Part shown: positions 61,755 through 64,000 of the stretch, piece after piece | Layout of the letters: each line of letters starts with the position of its first letter | How positions within the stretch are numbered: position 1 is the first letter of the stretch | Source: Veillonella rogosae JCM 15642 | Lineage (GTDB): Bacteria > Bacillota > Negativicutes > Veillonellales > Veillonellaceae | Direction of reading: 5' to 3' | DNA: 64,000 nt | Assembly (NCBI RefSeq): GCF_002959775.1 | Contig: NZ_PPCX01000010.1 | Span: 496,001 to 560,000, forward strand | Translations under genes and position numbers: made by a program | Notes under the pieces: model-generated | Databases searched by the model: none | What the model saw: only the letters and a program-made list of their open reading frames with translations | What the model was told of the DNA's origin: nothing

Positions 61755-64000
61755 ATGAATAAAAAATTTTTATTAGTAGCTGGTGTATTAAGCATCATTA
61801 ATGGCAGTGTAATGGCAGAAAGTATGTATAATAGCGTAAATTTGGGTGTTGACAACACTCTTGTCGCTGGAACATATGCGAATATTGCTGTTGGCAATAT
61901 GAATACAACTGATACATGGGCTATTGCTGTTGGTGCTGAAAATATATCAAAAGATAATTCTACAATCATTGGAAGAAAAAATAATGGTGAAACGTATAGT
62001 ATTATTGTCGGTGAAGGAAATAAAGATAAAGTATATAGTCAAAATTTAAATGAAAAAGGCTATAATACTATTATTGGTCATGATTCTTCAATTGATAATA
62101 ATCACTCTATTGCAATCGGTAGACAAGTTCATATAAAATCTGATGAAAATACAGATAGAAATAACTTTGGTGGCAGTATTGCTATTGGCAGTTATTCTAA
62201 AGTTACTGGCAATAGAGGTATTGCTATTGGTTATCTGGCAGAAGCATCTGAAGGAAATATTGCTTTCGGTAATGCAACAAAAGCGGTTGGTAGCCCAGAT
62301 AAAGTTGACCCAAATAATAAATTTGGTTTCTTAGGATGGAATGCAAAGAGAGACTCCTATAGTATGGCTTCTTTTGGTGGTAGACAATTAAAAGGTGTGA
62401 CTCCAGGTGCTATGACTGAAAGCTCTACAGATGCCGTAAATGGTTCTCAGCTATATTATGTAGCAAAAGAAGCTTTAAAAAAAGCAACTGTTTCTAGTGG
62501 CAAGAATATCGACGTTAAAAAATATAATGATAGCAATTATATTGTTCATATGAATAATGATATTCGTGATTTAACATCTATTAATGTAGTTGATAATATT
62601 GATAGTACAGATAATCGTGTTAATATCAATGGTAATGAGTTAAAATATAGCGACAATAGTGGGCACCGTAGCTCTACTTTGTCTAAGAATAATTTAACTG
62701 TTGAAGATAGTCAAGACTCTAATTATCTTAAATCTACTACTTATGGTGCAGATGGGATTTCAATTCAAAGATATGATGGTGATTTTAATTTAATTGATTC
62801 TGTTACTTTAACCAATAATGGTCTTAATAATGGAGGACATAAGATTACTAATGTATCTAAAGGTATAAAAGATACTGATGCTGTTAATGTTAAACAGTTA
62901 AAAGACTATGTGGCAGCAAATGGTAGTGTAGATACTAACACTATTACAACTGTCACAAATGGTGATAATGCAACTGTAACCGGTATAACTGATGCTTCTG
63001 GCAATAAAGAATTTAAAGTGGCTGTTAATAAAGATTTGACAGATATGAATTCTGCTAGATTCGTAAGTGGAGATAATGAAACAAAAGTTGATGGTACTGA
63101 AATCACTTTCAAAAGTGATAAAGATCAAGTACATACTGAAGTACAGGCTGGTTCAATCGGTGTTAGTACTGAAAAGAATCGTACAGTAATCTATGAAGAT
63201 GGTGTTATTATTGGTAATGCTGCTGAAACGGAATTATCCACATCTGATAGCTCTGGTCTAAGTGTAACTAATGCAGATGGTAAAAAAGTAGAGTTTAAAC
63301 TAAATAATGTTTCTGTTGGTGATAACCAAATTCATGACGTGGCTACAGGCATTGCTGATACTGATGCAGTTAATGTAAAACAGTTAAAAGAGTATATGTC
63401 TACAAATGACAAGGATACTATTACAACTGTAAAAGCTGGTAATAATATTGAAGTAACGGCAAATGGCCATGACTATACAGTATCTCTTAATAAAGATGTT
63501 GTAGACAAAATTGATAATGCTACAGCTGGAGTAAAGTCAAACGCTGATGCTATTAAATCTAATGCTGATGCAATTAAATCTAATGCAGACGCTATCAAAG
63601 CCAATACAGCTGATATTGCTGACAATAAAGCTCAAATTAATAACTTAGTAAATCAAATTGGTAATAATGATACTAAAATCAATAATATGATTAATAATAC
63701 TCGACATGAGGCTCGTCGTGGCATTGCATCTGCTTCTGCGCTAGCAGCATTACATCCACTTGACTATAACCCTGATCATAAAGTTGATGTTATGAGTGGC
63801 GTAGGTCATTATCGTGGAAAAACAGCAGTAGCTTTAGGTGCAGCTTATCGTCCTAATGAAAACTTAATGTTTACAGTTGGGACAGCCATTAATGGTAAAG
63901 ATTCTTCTGTAAATGCAGGTGTGTCTTATAAAGTTGGAGCTAAAGATAGTACTTATAAAAGTCAAGCTTCTTTAGCGAAAGATGTAGAAGATTTAAAACA
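61755..64000 (+). CDS. Trimeric autotransporter adhesin, 3' end outside window
   Basis: The frame is open for 748 codons to the window end. It has an ordinary signal peptide (ending VMA, about residue 21) and no ESPR. A short irregular YadA-like head (NIAVGNMNTTDTWAIAVG, SIAIGSYSKVTGNRGIAIG) and a neck (TESSTDAVNGSQL) follow. Two stalk necks end in DTDAVNVKQLK, then comes a coiled coil of SNADAIK heptads. The YadA anchor (ALAALHPLDYNPDHKVD, about residues 660-735) is followed by the start of a coiled coil (SLAKDVEDLKQ). The anchor resembles that of the SLH-tailed TAA, so an SLH domain may lie beyond the edge. It is more AT-rich than the giant TAAs. AAGGGGA precedes ATG 61755. Confidence 0.9.
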   Translation, partial: MNKKFLLVAGVLSIINGSVMAESMYNSVNLGVDNTLVAGTYANIAVGNMNTTDTWAIAVGAENISKDNSTIIGRKNNGETYSIIVGEGNKDKVYSQNLNEKGYNTIIGHDSSIDNNHSIAIGRQVHIKSDENTDRNNFGGSIAIGSYSKVTGNRGIAIGYLAEASEGNIAFGNATKAVGSPDKVDPNNKFGFLGWNAKRDSYSMASFGGRQLKGVTPGAMTESSTDAVNGSQLYYVAKEALKKATVSSGKNIDVKKYNDSNYIVHMNNDIRDLTSINVVDNIDSTDNRVNINGNELKYSDNSGHRSSTLSKNNLTVEDSQDSNYLKSTTYGADGISIQRYDGDFNLIDSVTLTNNGLNNGGHKITNVSKGIKDTDAVNVKQLKDYVAANGSVDTNTITTVTNGDNATVTGITDASGNKEFKVAVNKDLTDMNSARFVSGDNETKVDGTEITFKSDKDQVHTEVQAGSIGVSTEKNRTVIYEDGVIIGNAAETELSTSDSSGLSVTNADGKKVEFKLNNVSVGDNQIHDVATGIADTDAVNVKQLKEYMSTNDKDTITTVKAGNNIEVTANGHDYTVSLNKDVVDKIDNATAGVKSNADAIKSNADAIKSNADAIKANTADIADNKAQINNLVNQIGNNDTKINNMINNTRHEARRGIASASALAALHPLDYNPDHKVDVMSGVGHYRGKTAVALGAAYRPNENLMFTVGTAINGKDSSVNAGVSYKVGAKDSTYKSQASLAKDVEDLK

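Overview
The window looks like a Veillonella-type genome (Negativicutes, diderm Firmicutes). It is AT-rich, carries an outer-membrane polysaccharide export set (Wza-like and Wzi-like), and then holds a long run of autotransporter adhesins, one of which combines a YadA-type barrel with an S-layer-homology (SLH) domain. The genus is my inference from family content; no rRNA or marker gene is present. From memory, clusters of large trimeric autotransporters are known in Veillonella parvula, and this region resembles one.

Region 1 (1-13.1 kb) is a surface-polysaccharide locus on the plus strand. The first 4.6 kb is very AT-rich and codes for sugar assembly and decoration: GT4 glycosyltransferase, polysaccharide deacetylase, LicD-type phosphotransferase, nucleotide-sugar epimerase and GT2 glycosyltransferase. 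Then come the export genes: Wzz-like chain-length regulator, EpsG-type polymerase, Wzx-type flippase and Wza-like export protein. An IspD/TarI-type cytidylyltransferase with an SDR partner and a Wzi-like outer-membrane protein follow. The locus ends in a strong terminator. LicD plus the cytidylyltransferase/SDR pair suggests a CDP-activated alditol or similar phospho-substituent.

Region 2 (13.1-15.6 kb) holds a Fic-domain AMPylase candidate with an unusual upstream inverted repeat, a small secreted protein, and a 33-residue holin-like peptide gene on the minus strand. The peptide gene faces a convergent promoter, in the layout of a type I toxin-antitoxin pair.

Region 3 (15.6-64 kb) is the adhesin island. 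It contains a classical type Va autotransporter with a KP-rich linker, three giant ESPR-bearing trimeric autotransporters (TAAs; one broken by a frameshift), and three TAAs with ordinary signal peptides (one on the minus strand, one with an SLH domain, one cut by the window end). It also holds a stand-alone intimin-type barrel, a protein-lysine methyltransferase-like gene and an IS3 remnant. Each ESPR-bearing TAA is followed directly by a small secreted protein gene. These small proteins (180-266 residues) share an ELRxYMNE motif and are preceded by an mRNA hairpin. Two of them are followed by a conserved structured RNA element and a terminator. This TAA plus small-partner module is the best candidate for an undescribed system. 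The partner may act in the periplasm on the coiled-coil tail that follows the YadA barrel of exactly these TAAs, and the methyltransferase may modify lysine-rich adhesin stalks. These roles are inferences.
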